Below, piece by piece: positions 22,594 to 30,881 of a stretch of DNA of 37,339 nt. Under the pieces are notes generated by a model. The model did no database searches, was not told where the DNA came from, and saw only the letters and a program-made list of their open reading frames with translations. The stretch is from assembly GCA_040255405.1 (NCBI GenBank), contig JBDZUX010000029.1:1-37339 (forward strand), in the 5' to 3' direction. Numbering within the stretch: the first letter of the stretch is position 1; each line of letters starts with the position of its first letter. The position numbers were made by a program, and so were the translations under genes. The DNA comes from 66-474 sp040255405. GTDB taxonomy: Bacteria > Pseudomonadota > Gammaproteobacteria > Xanthomonadales > Rhodanobacteraceae.

Positions 22594-25347
22594 TCAACTG
22601 CGAACCGGCGGGACCAGCTTAAGTTTTGCGCCCGGCGTCTGGCGTTTGGGCCGCAACATCCGCTCCAGCGCGGGCGGTTGCAGCGGATACGAATAAAGAT
22701 AGCCCTGGCCTTCGGCGCAGCCGGCACGCTGCAGGAAGTCGTGCTGACCCTCGGTTTCGATGCCTTCGGCGATCGCGGTGAGGCCGAGGCTGCCGGCCAT
22801 CGCCAGCATCGCGCCGATGATCGCCACGTCGTTCGGATCATCGGGCAAGCCGGTGATGAACGAGCGATCGATCTTCATGTACGCCACCGCCGGCAACTTC
22901 AGGTAGGCCATCGACGCGTAGCCGGTGCCGAAGTCATCGATTGCGACGCCGATGCCGAGCGCGTGCAGCGCGCGCATGGTGCGTTCGGTTTCCTCGCCCA
23001 GCCGCAACATCGCGCCTTCGGTGATCTCCAGCACGATGCGTTCGGGCGCCACGGCATTCGTCTGCAACGCGCGGCGCACGCTTTCGACGAAGCCGGGATG
23101 ACCGAGCCAACGTGCCGACACGTTCAGTGCGACCCGCACCGACGGCATGCCGGCTTCGTCCCAGGCGTGGATCTGGGCGCACACCGCGTGCATCACCCAC
23201 TCGTCGATGCGATGGATCAGCCCGATGCTCTCGGCGATCGGGATGAATTCGCCGGGCAGGATTTCGCCGCGTTCGGGATGCTGCCACCGCAGCAGCGCCT
23301 CGACGGCCACGATGCGGCCCGAGCGCATTTCCACGCTGGGCTGGTAGACCAGCCGGAACTCTTCCTCCTGCAGCGCCTGGCGCAACTCCGTGGCCAGCAA
23401 CATGCGCTGGCGCGCGTTGGCCTGCATCATCGGAAGGTAGAAGCGCCAGGTGTTGCGCTCCTCGGTCTTGGCCGCGTACATCGCGGCATCGGCGCTGGCG
23501 ATCAGGGTCCTGGCATCCTCGCCGTCCAGCGGGTAGCCGGCGATGCCGATGCTGGCACTCACGACGATCTCGTAACTGTCCACGTGAAACGGTTCCGACA
23601 GCACCGACAAAAGCCGGTCCGCCAGCCGCGTCGCGTCCTCGCGCAAGGCCAGCCGCGACAACAATACGGTGAATTCGTCGCCACCGATGCGGCCGGCGAT
23701 GTCGCCGTCGCGCAATTCGTGGCGGATGCGCTCGGCCACCAGCCTGAGCAACCGGTCGCCGACGGCGTGGCTGTAGCTGTCGTTGACGAACTTGAATGCG
23801 TCGAGGTCGATGAACATCACTGCCACCGCGGTGCGATGCCGCGCCGCGTACTCGATGGCCTTCTCGCAGTGGCTCTGGAATTTCGAGCGGTTGACCAACC
23901 CCGTCAACGCGTCGTGTGCGGCGAGATGCTCAAGCCGGTGGCGATCGGCCTTCGCCACCGAGATGTCACTGAACACCGCGACGTAGTGCAGCACGCCCTG
24001 GTCGACGTCGCGGATCGTGCTGATGCTGAGCCGTTCGGGATAGCTGGTACCGTCCTTGCGGGTGCTGCGCACCTCGCCGGACCAGTGGCGGGCCGCGGCG
24101 ATCTGTTCCCACATCGTCCGTGGCAACGGCGTGCCGTCCGGCATGCTGCGTGAATCATCCAGCCGGGTGCCGATCAGGTTGTCGGCGGTATGGCCGGTGA
24201 TCAGCGTGGCCGCCGCGTTGACCGACACCACGCGCCGCTCGGCATCGGCGATGACCACGCCTTCGGCGATGCTGGCGAGCGCTTCGGCGGCCGTGCGGCG
24301 TGCGCGTTCACTCTCGACCCGTTCGGAAATGTCGCGGATGATGGCCTGGCGCACCGTCTGCTCGCCCCATTCCGCAGTGCTGGTCTGGACTTCGACCGGC
24401 TTGAGCTGGCCGTTCACCGCGCGCAATTCTCCATTGCCGGCCACGCCCTTTTGCAGCGGATCCTTCTGGAACAACTCGGCATAGTGATTGCCGACCAGCT
24501 CGCGGGGCGCGCGTCCCGTCCACGCGCTGGCGGTGCGATTCACATCGAGCACGCGGCCGCTCTGCTCATCCACCATCAGGATGGCGTCCGGCGCACTGTC
24601 GAACAGCAGCCGGTAACGCTCCTCGCTGCCGCGGATGCCGGCCAGCACGCGACGCACCATCAGCAACCAGACCGCCAAAGCCGCTGCGACCAGCACGACC
24701 ACACCGGCGAACAAAAGCCGGCCGGTCATCACGGAGGCGTCGGCAATCGCCACCGAAAACTCGTCGCTGCGAGGACGAATGAACCCGTTGAGCGAGTTGA
24801 TGCGATTGCGTTGACGGACGATTTCTTCCGGAGAGATGGTGCCGGAAGCATACGCGCGATGGAGTTCACCACCCACGACCTTCAATTCCGCAACCGCCGC
24901 ATCGGTCGAACGCCACAGGGCCAGCGAATTCCTGACGTAGGGTGCCTGCGCGAAATAATCCCACAAGAAAACGATGTTGGTGAGCGCCACGGGCATGGCG
25001 TGACCACGACGCAATTCGTCCTTGACGGTCGAATATCCGAACTGCCCCGAAGAGATCATGTCGCGAGCCGAGCGAAGCGCGTCCATCGTGGCCATGCTGG
25101 ACTGCAAATCGACATACGCCGCGGGATTACCGGTACTGGCGTAGTCAAGCAGATCGACGACGGCCTGCTTCTGCGCCTTCGACCAGATGCTTTCACCATT
25201 GAGCAAGCCGACGAACGCCGTCTGGAACTGGTTGGAAGACCACGTCAGGAGCAGGATGAACATCACGAACCCGATTGACGCGCACGCCAAAGGTACCAAA
25301 CGCTTTGTCAGCGAGTCTGGGCGGAGATGAATGGTGCCGCGGCGCAT
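22594..25347 (-). CDS. Membrane PAS-PAS-GGDEF-EAL c-di-GMP protein
   Basis: A 917-residue signalling protein, numbered from ATG 25347. TM1 (about 18-37) and TM2 (about 211-232) enclose a helical periplasmic sensor of CHASE3/4HB type. Two PAS domains follow (about 243-350 and 352-470). The GGDEF domain has GGDEF at 555-559 and an I-site RDGD (546-549). The EAL domain keeps EALLRW (EAL at 683-685) and IDDFGTGYAS. Both catalytic motifs are intact, so it may make or break c-di-GMP. A TTG at 25371, 12 bases after AGGAGGA, is an alternative start. A weaker sigma-54-like element lies at 25395-25410. Confidence 0.9.
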   Translation of the reverse strand: MRRGTIHLRPDSLTKRLVPLACASIGFVMFILLLTWSSNQFQTAFVGLLNGESIWSKAQKQAVVDLLDYASTGNPAAYVDLQSSMATMDALRSARDMISSGQFGYSTVKDELRRGHAMPVALTNIVFLWDYFAQAPYVRNSLALWRSTDAAVAELKVVGGELHRAYASGTISPEEIVRQRNRINSLNGFIRPRSDEFSVAIADASVMTGRLLFAGVVVLVAAALAVWLLMVRRVLAGIRGSEERYRLLFDSAPDAILMVDEQSGRVLDVNRTASAWTGRAPRELVGNHYAELFQKDPLQKGVAGNGELRAVNGQLKPVEVQTSTAEWGEQTVRQAIIRDISERVESERARRTAAEALASIAEGVVIADAERRVVSVNAAATLITGHTADNLIGTRLDDSRSMPDGTPLPRTMWEQIAAARHWSGEVRSTRKDGTSYPERLSISTIRDVDQGVLHYVAVFSDISVAKADRHRLEHLAAHDALTGLVNRSKFQSHCEKAIEYAARHRTAVAVMFIDLDAFKFVNDSYSHAVGDRLLRLVAERIRHELRDGDIAGRIGGDEFTVLLSRLALREDATRLADRLLSVLSEPFHVDSYEIVVSASIGIAGYPLDGEDARTLIASADAAMYAAKTEERNTWRFYLPMMQANARQRMLLATELRQALQEEEFRLVYQPSVEMRSGRIVAVEALLRWQHPERGEILPGEFIPIAESIGLIHRIDEWVMHAVCAQIHAWDEAGMPSVRVALNVSARWLGHPGFVESVRRALQTNAVAPERIVLEITEGAMLRLGEETERTMRALHALGIGVAIDDFGTGYASMAYLKLPAVAYMKIDRSFITGLPDDPNDVAIIGAMLAMAGSLGLTAIAEGIETEGQHDFLQRAGCAEGQGYLYSYPLQPPALERMLRPKRQTPGAKLKLVPPVRS

Positions 25348-25394
25348 ACGGATCAGGGGGCCGTCGCTCAACGAGCTATGTAGTCCTCCTAGCA

Positions 25395-25410
25395 AGCACT
25401 TTTCGTACCA
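25395..25410 (-). promoter_or_regulatory. Weak sigma-54-like element before the GGDEF-EAL gene
   Basis: On the minus strand TGGTACGAAAAGTGCT has GG and GC exactly 10 bases apart but differs from TGGCAC-N5-TTGCT at two positions. The predicted start would fall on the AGGAGGA ribosome-binding sequence, which weakens the case. Confidence 0.25.
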
Positions 25411-25426
25411 CCGCAGTCGGGAGGAG

Positions 25427-25441
25427 CCGGAAAGGTTCCGG
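25427..25441. terminator. Short hairpin downstream of undA-like gene
   Basis: CCGGAA-AGG-TTCCGG is a perfect 6-bp-arm palindrome 80 bp past the stop of the undA-like gene. It is short, and a T-rich stretch follows only on the plus strand, so its role as terminator is uncertain. Confidence 0.3.
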
Positions 25442-25521
25442 TTTGTTGGACTGGTTCACGGTTTGACCGCGACCTCGGCTGCGCCATGGCCGGCGCGGCC
25501 GAGGCCACTTGTACCGCAGGA

Positions 25522-26304
25522 TCATGCGGCGGCCGCAGATTCGTACCCCACTTCCATGATTTGGCTCTTGGCCACGCACCGGTCGGCAAGGATCCGCATG
25601 GCCACATAGCTGCGCTTCACGCACTCGGCGATGTGCGCGACGTCGGTGGCTTTGGGTGTGGCGCCGAGGATTGCGCAGACGATTTCCAGCGCCTCCCAGG
25701 GGTGCTCATCGTCATAGGCCGCGTGCAACTGCAACCAGCGAAGCGTGCCGCGGCGGGTCGACTCGGGGAAGCGGGCAGTGTATGCCTCACTCTCGTAGAG
25801 CGTGTGCGACCATTCGCCGGTCGCGCCTTCGATCGCGTAGTTGACGGCGGCAAGACTCGCTGCAAGCGATCCCTGGGTGCTTATCTCTTCGCACCAGTCG
25901 GCGAGAATCCGCGTGCCGGGCGGCAATTGGCCATCGATGAGCTGTTGGCGAGGCACGTTGTGCCCTTCCGACCAATTCAACCAGTACTCCGCATGGTTTT
26001 GTTCGACGCGGATGTTGCGGACCAGCCACCTGCGTGCGAGATTGTCGCCTTCACTGCGTCCGTATCGCGTCTTCAACAGGCTTCTCGCCATGAAGCCGGG
26101 AAAGCCTTCAATGACCGGCCAGATTCCGACCATGAATTTGACCATGCAGTCGTGAGTCGCTTCACCGTCACGAATCAAACCCCACAACTCGTGCTCCACG
26201 AAAGTTTTCTTGACGACATCGCACTCACCAACCATGTCCTGCGTCCATTGCGGATAGCTGCTCAATTCGGTCAACGGACCGGTACGCTCGAAACGCTCAC
26301 TCAT
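25522..26304 (-). CDS. undA: UndA-like non-heme iron 1-alkene synthase
   Basis: A 260-residue cytosolic heme-oxygenase-fold diiron/iron enzyme. It carries Glu101 and His104 (NIRVEQNHAEYW), Glu159 (AAVNYAIEGATGEWS), His194, Asp198 and His201 (LQLHAAYDDEHPWEALEIV). These match in spacing and even numbering the iron ligands I recall for Pseudomonas UndA, which turns lauric acid into volatile 1-undecene with loss of CO2. The start (RTGPLTELSSYPQWTQ) and the length (UndA is about 261) also agree. An alternative is another heme-oxygenase-like oxidase (TenA/PqqC-like), but the ExxH plus HxxxDxxH set favours UndA. GAGGAG precedes the ATG by 6 bases. It is a single gene. Confidence 0.82.
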   Translation of the reverse strand: MSERFERTGPLTELSSYPQWTQDMVGECDVVKKTFVEHELWGLIRDGEATHDCMVKFMVGIWPVIEGFPGFMARSLLKTRYGRSEGDNLARRWLVRNIRVEQNHAEYWLNWSEGHNVPRQQLIDGQLPPGTRILADWCEEISTQGSLAASLAAVNYAIEGATGEWSHTLYESEAYTARFPESTRRGTLRWLQLHAAYDDEHPWEALEIVCAILGATPKATDVAHIAECVKRSYVAMRILADRCVAKSQIMEVGYESAAAA

Positions 26305-26646
26305 GATGATCTCCTCGGGTCAGGTCGAGTTTTCGGCACAGCAAATCGATCGATGAAACGAAGACGGAGGCGGCTTCGCTGCTGCGCTTTGTTTGGCGGT
26401 CGATCGGCGGGCCGGATATCGCAAGATACGCGCGAGTATGTCGCCCTGCCATCCCTCACAAAACTGCATGCGAAGGTGCAGGTAACCTGCTGACACATCT
26501 CACCATGTTTCCCCACGAACCCCGGCTAACCGGTTCGCCGCGCGCCTACTTTACGCCTTGTGCGCAGGAAGTCCATCAAAAATCGTGTGGTTCCATGCCA
26601 CATTCCATATTTGACCCTAGAAAAGCATGATTAGTCATTGTTTTTG

Positions 26647-26772
26647 CTATGGTATGCTGCGAATGGCGCCGGCCGGAAGCGCGAACAGCCACCGGCTGGC
26701 GGACCACTCCCAATCCGCCACCGAGATGCCGTTCGCACGGGCGTGGCGCACTATCGGATCACGCGCGCCCAT
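26647..26772 (-). CDS. Possible 41-residue small protein
   Basis: An ATG at 26772 opens 41 codons with fairly genome-like third positions (starts MGARDPIVRHARANGISV, then ADWEWSASRWLFALP) and a TAG at 26647. A GAGG lies 15 bases upstream, rather far. I recognise nothing. It is the only plausible coding stretch in the 669-bp gap between the undA-like gene and the glycine-zipper gene; the rest of that gap (26305-26973) includes an AT-rich patch at 26570-26655 of unknown role. Confidence 0.2.
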   Translation of the reverse strand: MGARDPIVRHARANGISVADWEWSASRWLFALPAGAIRSIP

Positions 26773-26973
26773 GGCGGTGCACGTCGGCCTCAGGAGAAAT
26801 GTTCCCTGCGCTTGGGAGCGCGATGCTCCGAGTCCGTGACGCGACAAGAGCCGGGAATTCGGGCGCCAGCTCGTTCCCCGCACCCCTCGACCGGACAGCA
26901 CGCCGCCCCCGCTGCACCCACCTGCAGATGGTCACCTCAAGCAACAGGCCGCTGTGCGCCGGCGCGCGCCACG

Positions 26974-27435
26974 TCAGCGAATCCGGGTGATGTTTCCGTT
27001 CGGGTCCACCTGCACCAGGTCACCGACCCGCAGGCTGCTGGCATCGGCCACCTGCACGTTCATGTAACTGCCGTTGCCCATCCGGATGTGCACGAGGTAG
27101 TTGCGCGTGCCGCCGCGGTTGCCGATCGCATGGCCGGCGAACCCGCCGCCCACCGCGCCGGCGACAGTCGCGGCGTCGCGACCCTTGCCCTTGCCGACCT
27201 GATTGCCGAGCACGCCCCCGGCGATTGCACCGAGCACCGCACCGGCCGTGCCGTGGCCACCGCCCTGGCTGATGTTCTGATCGATGCGTTCGACCGTGCC
27301 GCACTGGTCGCAACGGACATAGATCCCATCGGAGCGAACCAGCACGCCGTTGTCGTTCTGCGCGCACGCAATGCCGAGCCCGGCAAGGCTCAGTGCAATG
27401 GCGACGAGGAACGCGGACAGGAACTTGATCTTCAT
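26974..27435 (-). CDS. Glycine-zipper 2TM surface protein
   Basis: A 153-residue exported protein. A signal peptide (FLSAFLVAIALSLAGLGIACAQ) is followed by a short CxxC stretch (VRCDQCGTVERI) and then a glycine-zipper hairpin, GTAGAVLGAIAGGVLGNQVG and AATVAGAVGGGFAGHAIGNR, as in SlyB/17-kDa antigen proteins. The last 35 residues form a small beta domain (MNVQVADASSLRVGDLVQVD). Such proteins sit in the outer membrane or periplasm and support envelope integrity. GGAGG lies 4 bases before the ATG at 27435. Confidence 0.83.
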   Translation of the reverse strand: MKIKFLSAFLVAIALSLAGLGIACAQNDNGVLVRSDGIYVRCDQCGTVERIDQNISQGGGHGTAGAVLGAIAGGVLGNQVGKGKGRDAATVAGAVGGGFAGHAIGNRGGTRNYLVHIRMGNGSYMNVQVADASSLRVGDLVQVDPNGNITRIR

Positions 27436-27596
27436 GGCGCCTCCCGATGGAATTGCGCCCTGGATGACGCAATCCGCGATGGACACGATTCGAGATTACG
27501 CCAATCGCCGGCAGGCCGCACCCGCGCGGTTTGCCTTCCGTTAAGCCACCCAGCATGAACGATCCAAACCCGCGCTCTACCAGCGCCGGATCACCT

Positions 27597-28517
27597 TCAG
27601 GCGTGTGCCAGCGCGTAGTCGATCGCCGCGCGTGTCGCCGCGACCTGGGCCGCGTTGCACTGCTCCGGCGTGGCGCGCGGACTGTCGGGATACACCTCGG
27701 TGGTGGTACGCCAGCGCGCTGCGGTGATGCCTGCACACAGGCCCCACTTCACCAGTGGATATTCGATGACGCCGGGCGCCACCACCGGCGAACCGATGAT
27801 GGTGCCATCGCTATCGGCCGGCGCGATGTGGGTCACCTCGGCGACCGCCGCGATCACCGCCTGCTGGAACCCGGGTTCCGGATTGGCGCTGTCGGCACAC
27901 AGATAGAACCCGTCCGGGATCGTGCCCGGCGCGTGCGGCACGCCATCGCGGGCGGACAGCGCGGGACGAAATTCCGACTCGTCCGTGTCGGTGGTTTCGT
28001 GCAGGTCGATGTGCATCAGCACGCGCTCGCGGAACGGTGCAACCAGTCGCATCAGCGCCGCCGATTCCGGAGCGGGGCTGTCGGCGATGAAGTTGCGGTT
28101 CGGATCGAGCGCGTACGGATCCCAGCGATGGATGCGCTCGTAACCCCACGGGCTGACGCACGGCACGACGACGGTGTTGGCGCGCCCCGCGTAGGCTTCC
28201 GCGTGGCGATCCGCGAACTGCAGCGCGCCGTGCACGCCGCTGGTTTCGTAGCCGTGCACGCCGCCCGTGACCAGCATGACCGGCAAGGCATCGTTCCAGT
28301 CGCGGCTTTTCAGCGCAAACAGCGGATAGCGGTCGGGCGTGTAATCGAGTTCGCCATATTGCATCACGTCGAAGCGCGTGCGCAGCCGCTCGACCACTTT
28401 CAGGACGTCATCCGCGTAACTGCGCTGCTTGCGCTGCCGCGAAAGCCACTCGGCTTTCTCAGCGTCCCCCCAGGGTTTGCCGGGCGTACCGATCGGATAA
28501 AAGGCTTCCATCGTCAT
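27597..28517 (-). CDS. M14-family zinc carboxypeptidase-like protein
   Basis: A 306-residue enzyme of the metallocarboxypeptidase fold. Zinc ligands are visible as GGVHGYET (His88, Glu91) and HIDLHET (His173). The substrate-binding Arg is in DPNRNF (Arg141), and the general base Glu is probably Glu274 in TTTEVYPD. There is no signal peptide, so it should act in the cytoplasm, perhaps on peptides or acylated amino acids like succinylglutamate desuccinylase-type relatives. The start could also be the ATG at 28511. A 217-bp gap with no visible gene separates it from the divergent DsbA-like gene. Confidence 0.85.
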   Translation of the reverse strand: MTMEAFYPIGTPGKPWGDAEKAEWLSRQRKQRSYADDVLKVVERLRTRFDVMQYGELDYTPDRYPLFALKSRDWNDALPVMLVTGGVHGYETSGVHGALQFADRHAEAYAGRANTVVVPCVSPWGYERIHRWDPYALDPNRNFIADSPAPESAALMRLVAPFRERVLMHIDLHETTDTDESEFRPALSARDGVPHAPGTIPDGFYLCADSANPEPGFQQAVIAAVAEVTHIAPADSDGTIIGSPVVAPGVIEYPLVKWGLCAGITAARWRTTTEVYPDSPRATPEQCNAAQVAATRAAIDYALAHA

Positions 28518-28734
28518 CGCAATGCCTGCTTCGGGAACCAGCCAGGCACTCTAACATCCCGCCCGCCCGCGCTGGCGCCGGAATCGTCGTGCGCGCTGCA
28601 CGCGAGAGCCACGATCGACGCGGAAGAAGGGACCGTCCGCGAGGCCGCTTGGCGGCGCAGGCGTGATGGGTGAAGCATGCGCGATTGAGATACGTGCAAG
28701 CGCCTCCAAATCGGTGTGAGTCCACGACACCCGG

Positions 28735-29409
28735 ATGGCCATGACCGTTCCTGCCCGCTTCCGCATCGATTTCGTTTCCGACGTCGCCTGTCCGTGGTGT
28801 GCGATCGGCCTCGCAAGCCTGAAATCGGCGTTGACGAAGCTCGAGGGCAGCGTCGAGGCCGAGATCCACCTGCAGCCGTTCGAACTCAATCCGCAAACAC
28901 CGTTCGAGGGCGAGGATGCCGGCGAACACATCCGGCACAAGTACGGCATCGACGATGCGCAGCTCGATGCCAACCGCAAGGCGATCCGCGAGCGCGCCGC
29001 GCCGCTGGGCGTCGCGATCAACACCCAGGCGGGCAGCCGCGTCTGGAACACCTTCGACGCGCATCGCCTGTTGCACTGGGCCGAACAGCAGGGCCGTACC
29101 AGGGCCATCGCGCTCAAGCAGGCGCTGTTTCGCGCCTACTTCACCGACAACGAAAACGTCGCCGATCGCGACGTGCTGGTGCGCATCGCCGCGGAAACCG
29201 GCCTGGACGGCGATGCCGCGCGCCGCATCCTGGACGCCAACGAGTATGCCGACGAAGTACGCGCACTGGAGGACCGTTGGCAGCAGGCCGGCATCCACTC
29301 CGTGCCCGCGACCATCGTCAATGGTCAATACCTGATTTCCGGTGGCCAGCCGCCGGAGGTGTTCGAAAGCGCGCTGCGCGAGATCGCGGCCAAGGCGCCC
29401 TCCGCCTGA
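28735..29409 (+). CDS. DsbA-family oxidoreductase (FrnE-like)
   Basis: A 224-residue cytosolic thioredoxin-fold protein with a helical insert. The redox motif is CPWC at residues 19-22 (FVSDVACPWCAIGL), and the cis-Pro segment is GIHSVPATIVNG. The arrangement matches the FrnE/2-hydroxychromene isomerase-like branch of the DsbA superfamily, which works without a signal peptide. Related proteins aid oxidative-stress tolerance. Two in-frame ATGs (28735 and 28741) are possible starts. Confidence 0.88.
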   Translation: MAMTVPARFRIDFVSDVACPWCAIGLASLKSALTKLEGSVEAEIHLQPFELNPQTPFEGEDAGEHIRHKYGIDDAQLDANRKAIRERAAPLGVAINTQAGSRVWNTFDAHRLLHWAEQQGRTRAIALKQALFRAYFTDNENVADRDVLVRIAAETGLDGDAARRILDANEYADEVRALEDRWQQAGIHSVPATIVNGQYLISGGQPPEVFESALREIAAKAPSA

Positions 29410-29431
29410 TCCGGAAATGCGCGGCGCCTGC

Positions 29432-29830
29432 CTACCACGGCTGCAGCAAGAACAACCGCACCACGCCCCAGATCGCGAGTGCCAGCAACAGCAGCCACGC
29501 GATCAGCGACACCGTGAATGGATGATGCCGCGCCTCGGCGTCGCGCAGGTAGGCAAGCACATACCACGTACGCGCCGCGATCCACACCAGCCCAATGATG
29601 CCGGCCCAGGTGGGGTTGCCCCATTGCGCGGCCAGCCACAGTGTCGGAAGGAACACCACCGTGTGTTCCAGCGTATTCATCTGGACGCGAAAGGCGCGTT
29701 CGAAACCCGGGTGACCGGTCGTCGCTGGCGCCTTCAAGCCGTAACGGCCGCGCGCACCCGCCACCACCAGGCCGGTGGCGAACAGCAGCAACACGTTCAA
29801 CAGGACGACCAACACGGGCAAATGGATCAC
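29432..29830 (-). CDS. MAPEG-family membrane protein
   Basis: A 132-residue inner-membrane protein with four hydrophobic helices. The MAPEG signature is clear: FERAFRVQMNTLEHTVVFLP, then the WIAARTWYVLAYLRDAEARH stretch. MAPEG proteins are glutathione-dependent transferases or peroxidases related to microsomal GST. The start is taken as GTG 29830 because AGGGAA lies 8 bases upstream; a TTG at 29848 would overlap that site. It converges on the DsbA-like gene with 22 bp between. Confidence 0.83.
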   Translation of the reverse strand: MIHLPVLVVLLNVLLLFATGLVVAGARGRYGLKAPATTGHPGFERAFRVQMNTLEHTVVFLPTLWLAAQWGNPTWAGIIGLVWIAARTWYVLAYLRDAEARHHPFTVSLIAWLLLLALAIWGVVRLFLLQPW

Positions 29831-29903
29831 GTCGAATTCCCTGCGCAAAGGGTGCGTTTCGAAGTGTGGTTCGGCCCGCCGAAAGTGTCCAGCCGGCCCC
29901 TAC

Positions 29904-29935
29904 AGCGAGCGGGCGCCCTTCGGCGCCCGCTCGCT
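29904..29935 (-). terminator. Strong hairpin after the azurin gene
   Basis: A perfect 14-bp inverted repeat (agcgagcgggcgcc 29904-29917; ggcgcccgctcgct 29922-29935) with a 4-nt loop lies 26 bp past the azurin stop. The stem is very GC-rich but no T-run follows. It probably ends azurin transcription. Confidence 0.65.
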
Positions 29936-29961
29936 TGCCACTCACCCATCCGGGCATCGCG

Positions 29962-30609
29962 TCATTGGACGCTGATGCTGCCGTGCATCAGCGCGGCGTG
30001 ACCCGGGAAGCTGCAGAAGAACACGTACGGCCCGCCGTCCTTGATCTTGCTGACCGGGAAGCTCACCGACGCGGTTTCACCGCCGCCGATCAGTTTGGTG
30101 TGTGCGATGACGCGGGAGTCGCCCGGCTTGACATAACCATTGTCGAGGCCGGCGGACGCACTTTCCTGATCCACCGCATCCATGTCGGATTCCTTGGTGA
30201 TGACCACGTCGTGGCCCATCGACGCCGCCGGCAGCTTGCCGGTGTGCTTCAAGGTGATCTTGAAGTCCGAGCACGACGAGGGCACGACGATCGATCCGAC
30301 GTTGTACTGGATTGCATCGTTGGCTTCGATTTCCGTGCTGCAGTCGTTGACGGTCGCCGCAGGTTTGCCGTTGCCCGCCATGGAGCCCGCTGCCATCGCC
30401 GAGGTGCCGGCCGTTGCGGGTGCCGCAGCCTCGCCCGCGGTCATGGGCGCAGCCGGGGCGGTCGTCATCGGCATCGCCGGGGCGGTTGTCGCGGGCATCG
30501 GAGCCGTGGCGCCTGGCGCAGGTGCGTTTTCGGATTGATTGTTGCCGCCGCCGCAGGCCGAAAGCGCCAGCGTGCAGGCAACGACGAGCGCGGGCATCTT
30601 CAGGTTCAT
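29962..30609 (-). CDS. Lipid-anchored azurin
   Basis: A 215-residue copper lipoprotein. The lipobox LSAC puts the anchor on Cys19. Residues 25-80 are a low-complexity Ala/Pro/Thr linker with repeated Met (APMPATTAPAMPMTTAPA). Residues 85-215 are azurin: a likely disulfide (Cys90-Cys113), and type 1 copper ligands His133 (MGHDVV), Cys199, His204 and Met208 (FFCSFPGHAALMHG). It should carry electrons in the periplasm, tethered to a membrane, like Laz of Neisseria. Its role may be electron supply to peroxidases or nitrite reductase, but no partner gene lies nearby. Confidence 0.92.
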   Translation of the reverse strand: MNLKMPALVVACTLALSACGGGNNQSENAPAPGATAPMPATTAPAMPMTTAPAAPMTAGEAAAPATAGTSAMAAGSMAGNGKPAATVNDCSTEIEANDAIQYNVGSIVVPSSCSDFKITLKHTGKLPAASMGHDVVITKESDMDAVDQESASAGLDNGYVKPGDSRVIAHTKLIGGGETASVSFPVSKIKDGGPYVFFCSFPGHAALMHGSISVQ

Positions 30610-30881
30610 CGTCCGGTCTCCTTGGCCAAAGAAAGCATTATCCGTGCGAAATGTTCCACGCCATGTGAAGGCGGACGCGGTGCGCCGTCACGAACCGATT
30701 ACTCCTGCCGGCCGCATGCAATCTTCTTGACATCGAGTCGACCGGCGCGTGGTTAGCCTGTGGCTGCTGGTCGCGCTTGACCGGCTTGCGTTGGCCGTAC
30801 GGGCGAGCGGCAACCGATGCGCGCCGGTGCGATTTCCGCGCCCCATCGGGGTGCTTCGATGGCCGATCGCGGAGTGACGAT

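Noticed and set aside
26638..27558. Long plus-strand frame opposite the glycine-zipper gene
   Set aside because: It is antisense to a clear gene, rich in Arg/Ala/His with no recognisable domain, and its codon use mirrors the opposite strand.
30727..30750. Perfect TTGACA as a sigma-70 promoter for the AI-2E transporter
   Set aside because: No acceptable -10 hexamer lies 16-19 bp downstream, so I did not list it as a promoter.
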